From Gemmiger sp. An87 (GTDB lineage Bacteria > Bacillota > Clostridia > Oscillospirales > Ruminococcaceae): DNA of 64,000 nt. Positions within the stretch are counted from its first letter, which is position 1. Every line of letters begins with the position of its first letter. Below are positions 32,720 to 41,304 of this stretch, one piece after another. Below the pieces are notes generated by a model. That model was not told the origin of the DNA, did not search any database, and saw only the letters and a program-made list of their open reading frames with translations. The DNA lies in NCBI RefSeq assembly GCF_002159185.1, contig NZ_NFHD01000011.1, positions 1 to 64,000 on the forward strand. Direction: 5' to 3'. A program made the position numbers and the translations under genes.

Positions 32720-33325
32720 ATGGACAATACATATCCATATATTGCATCTTTAACAAGGGAACCATTTTTGTTTTATGAGATGCGAACAACGGCAAAATTA
32801 TTAAGCAGCGGTATGAGTAATAACGATGTCGTTACACAGATTACGAGCGACAATCTTTTTCAGTATCCGACGGAAAAGTCAGTCGCTCGGATGGCAAAGG
32901 CTTGCTTAAAGCGACTGGCTGCTATGGATGATAATGATTTGGTTAGAGCGATTGCGCAGCAGCCGACTGATGTAGCCAAACAGATTTGTCTGTATGCCAT
33001 GATGAAACAGAGTCGTTTGATGTGGGAGTTTATGCTGACGGTCATTGGCGAGAAGTACCGATTAAAGGACAGCTCTTTTGGTAGGATTGATTTGAATACC
33101 TACTTTATGAGATTGCAGGAACAGGATGATGCGGTGGCTACTTGGAGTGAAGGTACGATCACGAAACTGAAGCAGGTGCTTGCGAAAGTTCTCGTAGAAA
33201 ATGAGTATCTGGATGATATTCGTGCAGACCATTTGAATCCAGTGTACCTGCATCCAATTTTGGAAAATGCAATCAGAAGTCATGGCGACCTGATGGTGTT
33301 ACCCGCTTTCAACTGCTTCTCATAA
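32720..33325 (+). CDS. brxA: BREX protein BrxA (DUF1819)
   Basis: About 201 aa. Matches the BrxA/DUF1819 type: N-terminal SLTREPFLFYEMRTTAKLLSSG, central helical body with AKQICLYAMMKQSRLMWEFM, and C-terminal HLNPVYLHPILENAI. BrxA is a small DNA-binding BREX component whose exact role is unsettled. The ATG at 32720 follows the run AAGGGGGG by 6 bp; a TTG three bases earlier is in frame. It is followed after 15 bp by brxB. Confidence 0.92.
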   Translation: MDNTYPYIASLTREPFLFYEMRTTAKLLSSGMSNNDVVTQITSDNLFQYPTEKSVARMAKACLKRLAAMDDNDLVRAIAQQPTDVAKQICLYAMMKQSRLMWEFMLTVIGEKYRLKDSSFGRIDLNTYFMRLQEQDDAVATWSEGTITKLKQVLAKVLVENEYLDDIRADHLNPVYLHPILENAIRSHGDLMVLPAFNCFS

Positions 33326-33340
33326 GGAGGATACAGATGT

Positions 33341-33898
33341 ATGAGTAATATTGAAGAACGTTTAGATAAAGTCAGAGAACTGATACAAGAACCTGAATTT
33401 TTGGAAGGTAAAGGACTCAGCAACGAAGTGAATATTCGTATTTTTTGTTACGATCCAGAAGATGAAATGGCAGTCCGCCACTTTACTCAGCAACTGGAAA
33501 CCGACCATTCTCTGTCCTGCCGTCTGAGAATCTGTGATCTATATCAGACTTTTCTTTCCATCTGCGAGGATATTGGTATCACGGATGCGATTCCGGATAT
33601 GGAAGCGGAGGACGGAAGTATCTTCCTTTTGGAACAGCTCCACTCCGCTATTGGCGAAGGTGAGTTTATAGAAAAAATCCAGTTTGAACCGCATGAGTGT
33701 GGGGATGTACTGATGCTTACCGGTGTGGGTGAAGTTTTCCCATTTATGAGAATCCATTCACTATTGGAAGCACTGCAACCTCATTTTTCGGATGTTCCGA
33801 TTCTGGTAATGTATCCGGGTGAGTTTGACGGACGTCATGTGAAATTATTTAACCGATTGCAGCCTAATGATTATTACAGGGCGTTCAATGTTGTATAA
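33341..33898 (+). CDS. brxB: BREX protein BrxB (DUF1788)
   Basis: 185 aa. DUF1788 pattern: start NIEERLDKVRELIQEPEFLEGKGL, then VNIRIFCYDPEDE and C-terminal GVGEVFPFMRIHSLLEALQPHFSDVPILVMYPGEFDG with the NDYYRAF end. BrxB is required for BREX defence; function unknown. AAGGAGG precedes the ATG by about 10 bp. Spacing to brxC is 12 bp. Confidence 0.93.
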   Translation: MSNIEERLDKVRELIQEPEFLEGKGLSNEVNIRIFCYDPEDEMAVRHFTQQLETDHSLSCRLRICDLYQTFLSICEDIGITDAIPDMEAEDGSIFLLEQLHSAIGEGEFIEKIQFEPHECGDVLMLTGVGEVFPFMRIHSLLEALQPHFSDVPILVMYPGEFDGRHVKLFNRLQPNDYYRAFNVV

Positions 33899-33910
33899 GG
33901 GGGTACGATT

Positions 33911-36900
33911 GTGATTATTCGTGATATGTTTGCCGATGACATCAACCGTAAAATCAACGGCGTTATCAAAGTCGATCAGGCTGCGGACGATGTGATCGAG
34001 CAGGAATTAAATGAGTATGTTATTACAAAGGAATTGAAGAAGCACTTCATTACCTTTTTTAATTATTATAGTGATGCTCTGGATGAGCCGACCGCTGATA
34101 CCGGCGTGTGGATTTCCGGATTCTTTGGAAGCGGTAAATCCCACTTCTTGAAAATGCTGTCCTATCTACTGGAGAATAAAGAGGTCAAAGGGATTCATAG
34201 TGTTGAGAGATTCCGCAGGAAGTTTGAAGATGACCCTGCAACCTATATGCTGATTGACCGTTCCACGAAGGTGCAGACAGAGACGATTCTGTTTAATATT
34301 GATATTGAGGGTTCCATCAATAAAGACAAAACTGCTGTTCTGCGTGTGTTTGCTAAAACCTTCTATAACCATCTGGGCTTCTTTGGTGAGAACCTGAAGG
34401 TTGCCAAACTGGAACAGTATATCGACCAACAGGGAAAGACCACTGAGTTCCGCCGTGTCTTTGAAGAAAAGAAAGGGATGCCCTGGGTGGACTCCCGCAA
34501 AGCATTTGCCTTTAATGGAAAATATATCATTCCTACTCTGGTGGAAGTCCTGGATATGAGCGAGGAAGATGCCAAGGCTTGGTTCAATGATAAATCTGCC
34601 ACAGAGTTTTCCATTGCTCAGCTTGTAGAGGATATTAAGGATTACCTAAATACTAAACCGAACAACTTCCGTTTGCTGTTTATGGTGGACGAAGTGGGTC
34701 AGTATGTCGGAACGGATACCGATATGCTTTTGAATCTCCAGTCCCTCGTTGAGAAAATCGGCAGTGAGTGCGGTGGTAAGGTGTGGGTTGTCTGCACCGG
34801 ACAGGAAGCTATTGATGAAATTATTAAAGTCCGTGCTGACGAGTTCTCCAGAATTCAGGCTCGATTCAAAACCCGTTTGAGCCTTTCTTCCTCCTCTGTG
34901 GATGAAGTCATTCAGAAGCGTATTTTGAAAAAGAACAATGAAGCCGAGTCCAAACTGGAAGCAGTTTATGAAAAGAACGACTCCGTTCTCCGTAATCTGT
35001 TCAGTTTCACAGACTCCATTTTGGATATTAAAGGTTATTCTGGTTCCAGAGAGTTTGCCGTGAATTTCCCATTTGTGCCTTATCAGTTCATCATCATGCA
35101 GAAGGTTTTTGCAGAAATCCGCAAGCATGGTAATTCCGGCAAGCATCTGTCCGGCGGTGAACGTTCCATGCTTTCCGGCTTCCAGGAAGCAACCCAGAAA
35201 ATTCAGGACAAGGACGAGTATGCCCTCGTTCCGTTCTTCCGTTTTTATGATACCGTACATACTTTCCTGGATAGCTCCATCCGTCGTGTAATTGAACGCT
35301 GCCAAAAGGCTGCTGATAATGGTGATGGCATCGAAGCACAGGATGTGGATGTGCTGAAACTGCTGTACCTGATTCGTTACATTGACGACATTCCTGCCAA
35401 TCTGGACAATATTGTAATTTTGATGGCGGATGATATTCGCATGGACAAAATCACCATGCGTGAGACTGTCCGTGAATGTCTGAACCGGCTGATGAGCCAG
35501 AACTACATCGGAAGAACAGGAGAAGTTTATAACTTCCTGACCGATGAAGAACAGGATATTCAGAGAGAAATCAAAAACACTCCGGTTGATACCGCTTCTA
35601 TCGTTGACCGTATCGGGCAGATGATTTTCGGAGATATTTTTACCACCAAGAAATATCGCTACGGCAAATACGACTTTTCCTTCGATCAGATGGTAGATGG
35701 TATTACCGTGGGCAATATCACTGGTGGGATGCGCCTGCGCTTCCTGACGGTTGCAACTGACAATCCGGAAAAATCCGAGCTGCGACTAATGACGGATTCT
35801 AAGGGCAAGGAAGCCATCGTTGTGCTGTCGGATACCCCTTATTATGAATCTTTGGAAAGTGCCATGAAGATTCGTAAGTATGTCAAACAGCGTAATGTCA
35901 ACCAGCTTCCGAAATCTGTTCAGGATATTATCCGTGACCAGCAGGAAGAAGCTACCAAGTATGAGCAGACTGCGATGGAAGATTTGGTAAAAGCCATTGA
36001 ATCCGCACAGTTCTATGTGGACGGTGAACATATCGAACTCAAAGGCGGAAATGCCAAGGGTAAGATTGAGCAGGCTCTGGAATATCTGGTATCCCATGTG
36101 TACAGTGATCTTTCCCTGATTGAGAAAAATGTTGATACCGATGCGGATGTTATTGAAATTCTGACCGGTGCTGAAAATATCATGCCCGGTATGGAGCCGA
36201 ACCGAGGTGCAGCTGCCAAGATCGAAGAATATCTGGAAATGCAGGCAATGAAAAATCTGCCGACCTCTATGGCAGATATTCAGAGCCGTTACAGTGCGAT
36301 TCCTTACGGCTGGAAAGAAATTGACATTGCCGCCGTGGTCGCTCGTCTGATTTATGACCAGAAAGTTACCATCAAATATGCAGGTTCTACTATTCAGCCG
36401 GATAACCCGAAGCTGCCGGATATGCTCCGCAAAAAAAGCGAGATTGGCAAGACCAGCATTAGCAAGCGCCAGATGATTACCGCCACAAAGATGCGGGCTG
36501 TCAAGGAGCTGCTGCGTGAATACTTCGATGTCATGGATGTGCCGGACGATGAGGACGGTCTGGTAGCATTTGTGGTTCAGAAGTTCAGTGAACTGAAGGA
36601 GCATTATACCGAACTGAAAGGCAGATATGAGGGTCATAAATATCCGGATCAGAGCCTTGTAGCTGCTTCCATTGAGCAGATGGAGAAAGTTCTCTCCCAG
36701 CGGAAAGATAATATTGCCCTGATTGATGCGATTCTGAAAGAGGAAGATAACCTCTTTGATAATAAAGAGAAAATGCAGCGTGTTGAAGGGTTCTTCAAAA
36801 ATCAGGTGCAGGTATTTGATGCCGCCGTTAAGATGGAGGACGACCTGAGAAACGATCTACATTATCTCAGCAAGGAAACAGAAGCCAACGACGCTCTGAA

Positions 36901-37447
36901 TCAGATTCGTTTGATTACTGTGGTCGAGAATGACCCGAAAAATATCTACCGCAGAATCCCGGAACTCAATGGGCTGATGGAGAAAGTCCGGGAAGGACAT
37001 GGCAGATTGCTGGATTCCAAACGTGCCGAGTTGCTGGAAATCGTCCGCCAGTGTATGGCAGAGGTTCATACCCTTTCCGATGGCAATGTAGACTGCGCTG
37101 AACTGGTAAGAAAAGCCGATACATACTTCGACCAGCAGAAAAAGAAACTCAGTGAGCTTCAGAGTCTTGCGCTGCTGGACGGTCTGGTTCCGCAGATTTG
37201 GTCTTACAAGGACGACATCTGTGACCGCATCGAGACTGCAAAGCAGCCGCCGAAGCCGGTGGAGAAAAAACAGTCGGATACTCCCGCAAAGCCTGCGCCG
37301 AAGAAAGTGATTAAGAATGTGTACCGTCAGATGGCGTTCCCTGCAAAGACCTTGGAGAGCCAGGAAGATATTGACGCTTATGTGGAGCGTATGAGAAGCT
37401 ATCTGACTGCGATGATGAAGGATTGCGATGGAATCACGCTGAAATAA
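33911..37447 (+). CDS. brxC: BREX ATPase BrxC (PglY-like)
   Basis: 1178 aa, normal length. N-terminal AAA-type ATPase with P-loop GFFGSGKSHFLKML near residues 70-83 and the Walker-B-like LLFMVDEVGQYVG near 255; large helical C-terminal part with coiled coils and a Lys/Pro-rich segment before the end. BrxC/PglY is needed for both BREX methylation and defence in studied systems. GTG start follows AAGGGGG by 7 bp. It precedes pglX by 10 bp. Confidence 0.95.
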   Translation: MIIRDMFADDINRKINGVIKVDQAADDVIEQELNEYVITKELKKHFITFFNYYSDALDEPTADTGVWISGFFGSGKSHFLKMLSYLLENKEVKGIHSVERFRRKFEDDPATYMLIDRSTKVQTETILFNIDIEGSINKDKTAVLRVFAKTFYNHLGFFGENLKVAKLEQYIDQQGKTTEFRRVFEEKKGMPWVDSRKAFAFNGKYIIPTLVEVLDMSEEDAKAWFNDKSATEFSIAQLVEDIKDYLNTKPNNFRLLFMVDEVGQYVGTDTDMLLNLQSLVEKIGSECGGKVWVVCTGQEAIDEIIKVRADEFSRIQARFKTRLSLSSSSVDEVIQKRILKKNNEAESKLEAVYEKNDSVLRNLFSFTDSILDIKGYSGSREFAVNFPFVPYQFIIMQKVFAEIRKHGNSGKHLSGGERSMLSGFQEATQKIQDKDEYALVPFFRFYDTVHTFLDSSIRRVIERCQKAADNGDGIEAQDVDVLKLLYLIRYIDDIPANLDNIVILMADDIRMDKITMRETVRECLNRLMSQNYIGRTGEVYNFLTDEEQDIQREIKNTPVDTASIVDRIGQMIFGDIFTTKKYRYGKYDFSFDQMVDGITVGNITGGMRLRFLTVATDNPEKSELRLMTDSKGKEAIVVLSDTPYYESLESAMKIRKYVKQRNVNQLPKSVQDIIRDQQEEATKYEQTAMEDLVKAIESAQFYVDGEHIELKGGNAKGKIEQALEYLVSHVYSDLSLIEKNVDTDADVIEILTGAENIMPGMEPNRGAAAKIEEYLEMQAMKNLPTSMADIQSRYSAIPYGWKEIDIAAVVARLIYDQKVTIKYAGSTIQPDNPKLPDMLRKKSEIGKTSISKRQMITATKMRAVKELLREYFDVMDVPDDEDGLVAFVVQKFSELKEHYTELKGRYEGHKYPDQSLVAASIEQMEKVLSQRKDNIALIDAILKEEDNLFDNKEKMQRVEGFFKNQVQVFDAAVKMEDDLRNDLHYLSKETEANDALNQIRLITVVENDPKNIYRRIPELNGLMEKVREGHGRLLDSKRAELLEIVRQCMAEVHTLSDGNVDCAELVRKADTYFDQQKKKLSELQSLALLDGLVPQIWSYKDDICDRIETAKQPPKPVEKKQSDTPAKPAPKKVIKNVYRQMAFPAKTLESQEDIDAYVERMRSYLTAMMKDCDGITLK

Positions 37448-37457
37448 GGAGATTGTT

Positions 37458-39995
37458 ATGGACAAGAATGCAATTAAAAAATTCGCTGTCTGGGCACGTC
37501 GGGAACTGATTGAGCGTGTATCCCAGAAGGCGATGCAATATGGAATTGAAAAGGGCAATATCGTTGATGCTGCAGCTGACAGCATCAATGGAAAAGTCCT
37601 GACTGATACACAGAAAAATCAGCGCAGGGCATTGATTTCTCAGATCAATGCCAAGGGCTATGAGGAAGTGATGGAGGAAGTTGCTTACACCTGGTTCAAT
37701 CGCTTGATTGCCCTACGGTTTATGGAGGTCAACGGCTATCTCCCTACCCGTGTGCGTGTGTTCACGGACGAGGAAAACAACTTCAGACCGCAGATCATTG
37801 ACGAAGCCTTGCACCTGGATTTGGATGGCTTGAACATGGAAAAAGTCTATGAGTTCAAGAACACTAACCAGACAGAAGAACTCTACAAATACCTGCTGAT
37901 TACCCAGTGCAACGCCCTGAATAGCATTCTGCCGGGAATGTTCCAGCGTATTTCCGACTACACCGAGCTGCTTCTTCCGGACAACCTGCTTCGTGATGGC
38001 AGTGTCATCGAGCAGATGATTTCCACTATTCCGGAGGAAGATTGGCAGGATGCGGTGCAGATTATCGGCTGGCTGTATCAGTATTATAACGCTGAGAAAA
38101 AGGACGAGGTGTTTGCCGCTCTCAAGAAAAACGTGAAAATCACCAAGGAGAACATTCCGGCAGCAACCCAGCTATTTACTCCGGACTGGATCGTCCGTTA
38201 CATGGTGGAGAACTCCCTTGGTCGCCTTTGGGTGGAGGGACACCCGAATGACGAGCTGAAATCCGGGTGGAAGTATTACCTGGAAGAAGCAGAGCAGGAG
38301 CCGGAAGTGCAGGCACAGCTGGCAGAAATCCGCAAAGAATACGCCGCTATGACCCCAGAGCAGATCAAGTGTATTGACCCTTGTTGCGGTTCCGGTCATA
38401 TTCTCGCCTACCTGTTTGATGTGCTGGTGCAGATCTACGAGAGCTACGGCTACACAACCCGTGAAGCGGCGGAAAGTATCGTGAAGAATAATCTCTACGG
38501 TTTGGACATTGACGACCGTGCGGCGCAGCTTGCCTACTTTTCGGTGATGATGAAAGCCCGCCAGTACGACCGCCGCTTTTTCAGTCGCAAGATTCAGCCC
38601 AATGTCTATGCCATTCAGGAAAGCAACGGTGTTGACCGCTATGCTCTGGATTATTTCTGTAATGGCGATGCCAAGTTGAAAGCGGCGATGGACAGCATTA
38701 TCAAGGAAATGCACGATGCCAAGGAGTACGGTTCTATCCTGAACATTACTCCGGTGGATTTTGCTGCTCTTTATGCCCGTTTTGATGAGGTGCGGGATGA
38801 CATCAGCATGAGTAAAGAGAGCGTGCTGAACAGTCTTCTGCCGTTGGTGCAGGTGGCGGAAGCCCTGGATCGGAAGTATGATGTTGTTGTAACCAATCCT
38901 CCGTATATGGGTAGTAGCAATATGTCAGCACGCCTGGCGGAGTATATTAAAGAAAATTTCCAGAATGGGAAAACAGATTTATTTGCTGCTTTTATATATA
39001 GATGCTATGTAATGACAGGAAAAAATGGATTTATTGCAATGATTACGCAGCATGGCTGGATGTTCCTGTCGAGCTACGAAAAGATGCGCCAAGATTTAAT
39101 GCAATGTGCAAACCTTGTGAATATGGCTCATTTAGGAGCACGTGCGTTTGATGAGATTAGCGGTGAAGTGGTGCAGACGACATCATTTGTGTTTCGCCAT
39201 AGAGTCAATGACAGGTATTTCTCACGATTTGAGCGCCTAATCGAAGGAACTTCAGAAGCTGAGAAAGAAAGCTTGTTTTTGAAGCAGAGAAACATCGAAT
39301 ATTTTATGCAAGCTGAAACAATTAAGTCAATTCCAAACCATTTGTTTGCGTATTGGCTTGACCGTGTGCTTATAGATCATCTTGTAAATGATAAAAAAGC
39401 AGGTGATTTTGGAGATGCCAAGCAGGGTCTTATAACGTCTGACAATGATCGATTTTTGCGCTTTTGGTATGAAATTGATCCACAAAAAATAGGCACAAAA
39501 TGGTATATGTACAATAAGGGTGGCGGTTTCAGAAGATGGTATGGAAATATCCTTTACGTTGTGAATTGGGAAAATGATGGATTTGAGATCTGTCATTTTG
39601 TAGATGACAAGGGAAAATTGAAGTCCAGACCCCAAAATATCCAATATTTTTTCAAGGAAGGACTAACATGGAATGATGTATCTACGGCGAAGTTTTGCTG
39701 TCGATATGTGGATAACACTTGCGCCTTCGATGCAAGCGGACCGATGTTTTTCCTGAGAAATAATGACAATTTGCTGTACTTTTTGGGGTTGCTGAACTCA
39801 AGCATTACACAGGAGTTTATGAACTTAATATGCCAGGGGTTACACTATAGCACCGGTCATATTCCTCAAGTTCCAGTGAAACTTGAACATAAAGAAGAAG
39901 TCGAACAGCTGGTTAGTGAAAATATCGCCATTGTAAAAGAGGATTGGGACAGCTTTGAAACGTCTTCTGAATTTACGAAACACCCATTGATATAA
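37458..39995 (+). CDS. pglX: BREX-1 adenine methyltransferase PglX, N-terminal part
   Basis: 845 aa where intact PglX is ~1,150-1,200. It carries the conserved start (AIKKFAVWARRELIERV), the SAM-binding CIDPCCGSGHILAYLFD near 305, the catalytic motif NPPYMG near 480, and the target-recognition region behind it. It ends at EDWDSFETSSEFTKHPLI, the point where intact proteins continue into the C-terminal domain found 412 bp later as a separate gene. PglX marks host DNA at a non-palindromic site so that BREX spares it. Beyond ~38,930 the DNA turns A/T-rich. AAGGAGATT precedes the ATG. Confidence 0.93.
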   Translation: MDKNAIKKFAVWARRELIERVSQKAMQYGIEKGNIVDAAADSINGKVLTDTQKNQRRALISQINAKGYEEVMEEVAYTWFNRLIALRFMEVNGYLPTRVRVFTDEENNFRPQIIDEALHLDLDGLNMEKVYEFKNTNQTEELYKYLLITQCNALNSILPGMFQRISDYTELLLPDNLLRDGSVIEQMISTIPEEDWQDAVQIIGWLYQYYNAEKKDEVFAALKKNVKITKENIPAATQLFTPDWIVRYMVENSLGRLWVEGHPNDELKSGWKYYLEEAEQEPEVQAQLAEIRKEYAAMTPEQIKCIDPCCGSGHILAYLFDVLVQIYESYGYTTREAAESIVKNNLYGLDIDDRAAQLAYFSVMMKARQYDRRFFSRKIQPNVYAIQESNGVDRYALDYFCNGDAKLKAAMDSIIKEMHDAKEYGSILNITPVDFAALYARFDEVRDDISMSKESVLNSLLPLVQVAEALDRKYDVVVTNPPYMGSSNMSARLAEYIKENFQNGKTDLFAAFIYRCYVMTGKNGFIAMITQHGWMFLSSYEKMRQDLMQCANLVNMAHLGARAFDEISGEVVQTTSFVFRHRVNDRYFSRFERLIEGTSEAEKESLFLKQRNIEYFMQAETIKSIPNHLFAYWLDRVLIDHLVNDKKAGDFGDAKQGLITSDNDRFLRFWYEIDPQKIGTKWYMYNKGGGFRRWYGNILYVVNWENDGFEICHFVDDKGKLKSRPQNIQYFFKEGLTWNDVSTAKFCCRYVDNTCAFDASGPMFFLRNNDNLLYFLGLLNSSITQEFMNLICQGLHYSTGHIPQVPVKLEHKEEVEQLVSENIAIVKEDWDSFETSSEFTKHPLI

Positions 39996-40004
39996 GGAGT
40001 CAAT

Positions 40005-40430
40005 ATGAGAACGTTGATTTTAACTTGCACACCAGATAGGTTTGATGTTGCCTCCTATTTTAACGGTAATGATGTGATTACATGGAGACAAACAAAGTCC
40101 TGCCAACCTGGGGATCAGGCGTATGTATATGTAGGACGCCCTTTGAGCTGTATAAAATATCTATGCGAGATAATCGAAACGGATATTGCAGCAGAATCTG
40201 TCGATTCGGATTATTATCGGAGCCAAACGGCAACAAAACGCTCCAAGAATAAACCCTATATGAAGCTAAAACTATTATGTGAGCTAAGTGGTAGGGGGTT
40301 GTCTTTATCGGAGTTATTAGAACACGGACTTAAAACAGTTCAATGTACTACCGAGGCAAGTGATGAACTGAAAAATTATTTAGCCTCTGCGATAAGGAGG
40401 AATGGAAATGGCGACACTAATAAAAGATAA
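40005..40430 (+). CDS. EVE/PUA-like domain protein inserted in pglX
   Basis: 141 aa. The pattern CTPDRFDVASYFNGND-VITWRQ, then CQPGDQAYVYVGRPLSCIKYLCEII and a C-terminal SLSELLEHGLKTVQCT, resembles the EVE/PUA-like proteins and the N-terminal modules of modified-base-dependent HNH nucleases; such domains bind modified bases in DNA or RNA. Only this domain is seen, with no nuclease motif. It starts 9 bp after the pglX-N stop (AAGGAGTCA) and overlaps the C-terminal pglX gene by 23 bp. Family assignment is by pattern and needs a profile search. Confidence 0.7.
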   Translation: MRTLILTCTPDRFDVASYFNGNDVITWRQTKSCQPGDQAYVYVGRPLSCIKYLCEIIETDIAAESVDSDYYRSQTATKRSKNKPYMKLKLLCELSGRGLSLSELLEHGLKTVQCTTEASDELKNYLASAIRRNGNGDTNKR

Positions 40431-41292
40431 GTTTGCTGCTTGGGAAGATGAATGCAGTGAGAGACTAAGAAAGCTGACATCAAATGAAAAGAAACTTAAC
40501 GAACTTTTCCACGATACATATAATGTTCCTATTCATGGAGAAGTATTTAGTGATGCTTTAAGCTCTGTCTCTCAAGCTGAGTTACAAAGAGAAATTCGAT
40601 CTCTGATTTCTTATGCGGTGGGCTGTATGTTCGGCAGATACTCTCTGGATGTGGAGGGGCTTGCCTACGCTGGGGGCGAATGGGATGCTGGTAAGTATAC
40701 CACCTACCCTGCGGACAAGGACAACATCATCCCGATTTGCGACGATGAATACTTTGACGATGATATTGTCAGTCGCTTTGTGAAGTTCATTGCGGCAGTT
40801 TACGGCAAAGATACACTGGAAGAGAACCTGAAGTTTATTGCTGATGCGCTGGGAGGAAAGGGACAACCGAGAGAGGTCATCCGCAATTACTTCCTTAACG
40901 ACTTCTACGCCGACCATTGTAAGACTTACCAGAAACGCCCGATTTACTGGCTGTTTGACAGCGGCAAAAAGAACGGCTTCAAGGCGCTCATCTATATGCA
41001 CCGCTATCAGCCGGATACCATTGCCCGCATCCGCACCGATTATGTGCATGAGCAGCAGAGCCGTTACCGCACCGCCATTGCCGATATGGAAAACCGCATT
41101 GCCAATGCGTCCACCAGCGAACGTGTGAAGCTGAACAAAGTCTTGACGAAACTGAAAGATCAGGATGCCGAGCTGAGAAGCTATGAAGAAAAGATTCATC
41201 ATCTAGCAGACCAAATGATTGCCATTGATCTGGATGATGGCGTCAAGGTCAACTATGCAAAATTCCAGGATGTACTGGCGAAAATTAAGTAA
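40408..41292 (+). CDS. pglX: PglX C-terminal domain as a separate gene
   Basis: 294 aa matching the conserved end of BREX-1 PglX: REIRSLISYAVGCMFGRYSL, AYAGGEWDAGKYTTYPADKD, NIIPICDDEYF, PREVIRNYFLNDF, KRPIYWLFDSGKKNGFKALI and DLDDGVKVNYAKFQDVLAKIK. It contains no methyltransferase motif and must act with the upstream half. ATG 40408 follows AGGAGG by 7 bp, so it is translated independently, not through a simple frameshift. The first ~60 residues are A/T-rich and less conserved; from ~40,600 codon use returns to the BREX norm. Confidence 0.9.
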   Translation: MATLIKDKFAAWEDECSERLRKLTSNEKKLNELFHDTYNVPIHGEVFSDALSSVSQAELQREIRSLISYAVGCMFGRYSLDVEGLAYAGGEWDAGKYTTYPADKDNIIPICDDEYFDDDIVSRFVKFIAAVYGKDTLEENLKFIADALGGKGQPREVIRNYFLNDFYADHCKTYQKRPIYWLFDSGKKNGFKALIYMHRYQPDTIARIRTDYVHEQQSRYRTAIADMENRIANASTSERVKLNKVLTKLKDQDAELRSYEEKIHHLADQMIAIDLDDGVKVNYAKFQDVLAKIK

Positions 41293-41304
41293 GGAGATTA
41301 TGGA

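Noticed and set aside
39995-40430. pglX split read as a simple frameshift
   Set aside because: The halves are 412 bp apart, with a complete intervening gene and separate ribosome sites; one inserted or lost base cannot restore a single frame.
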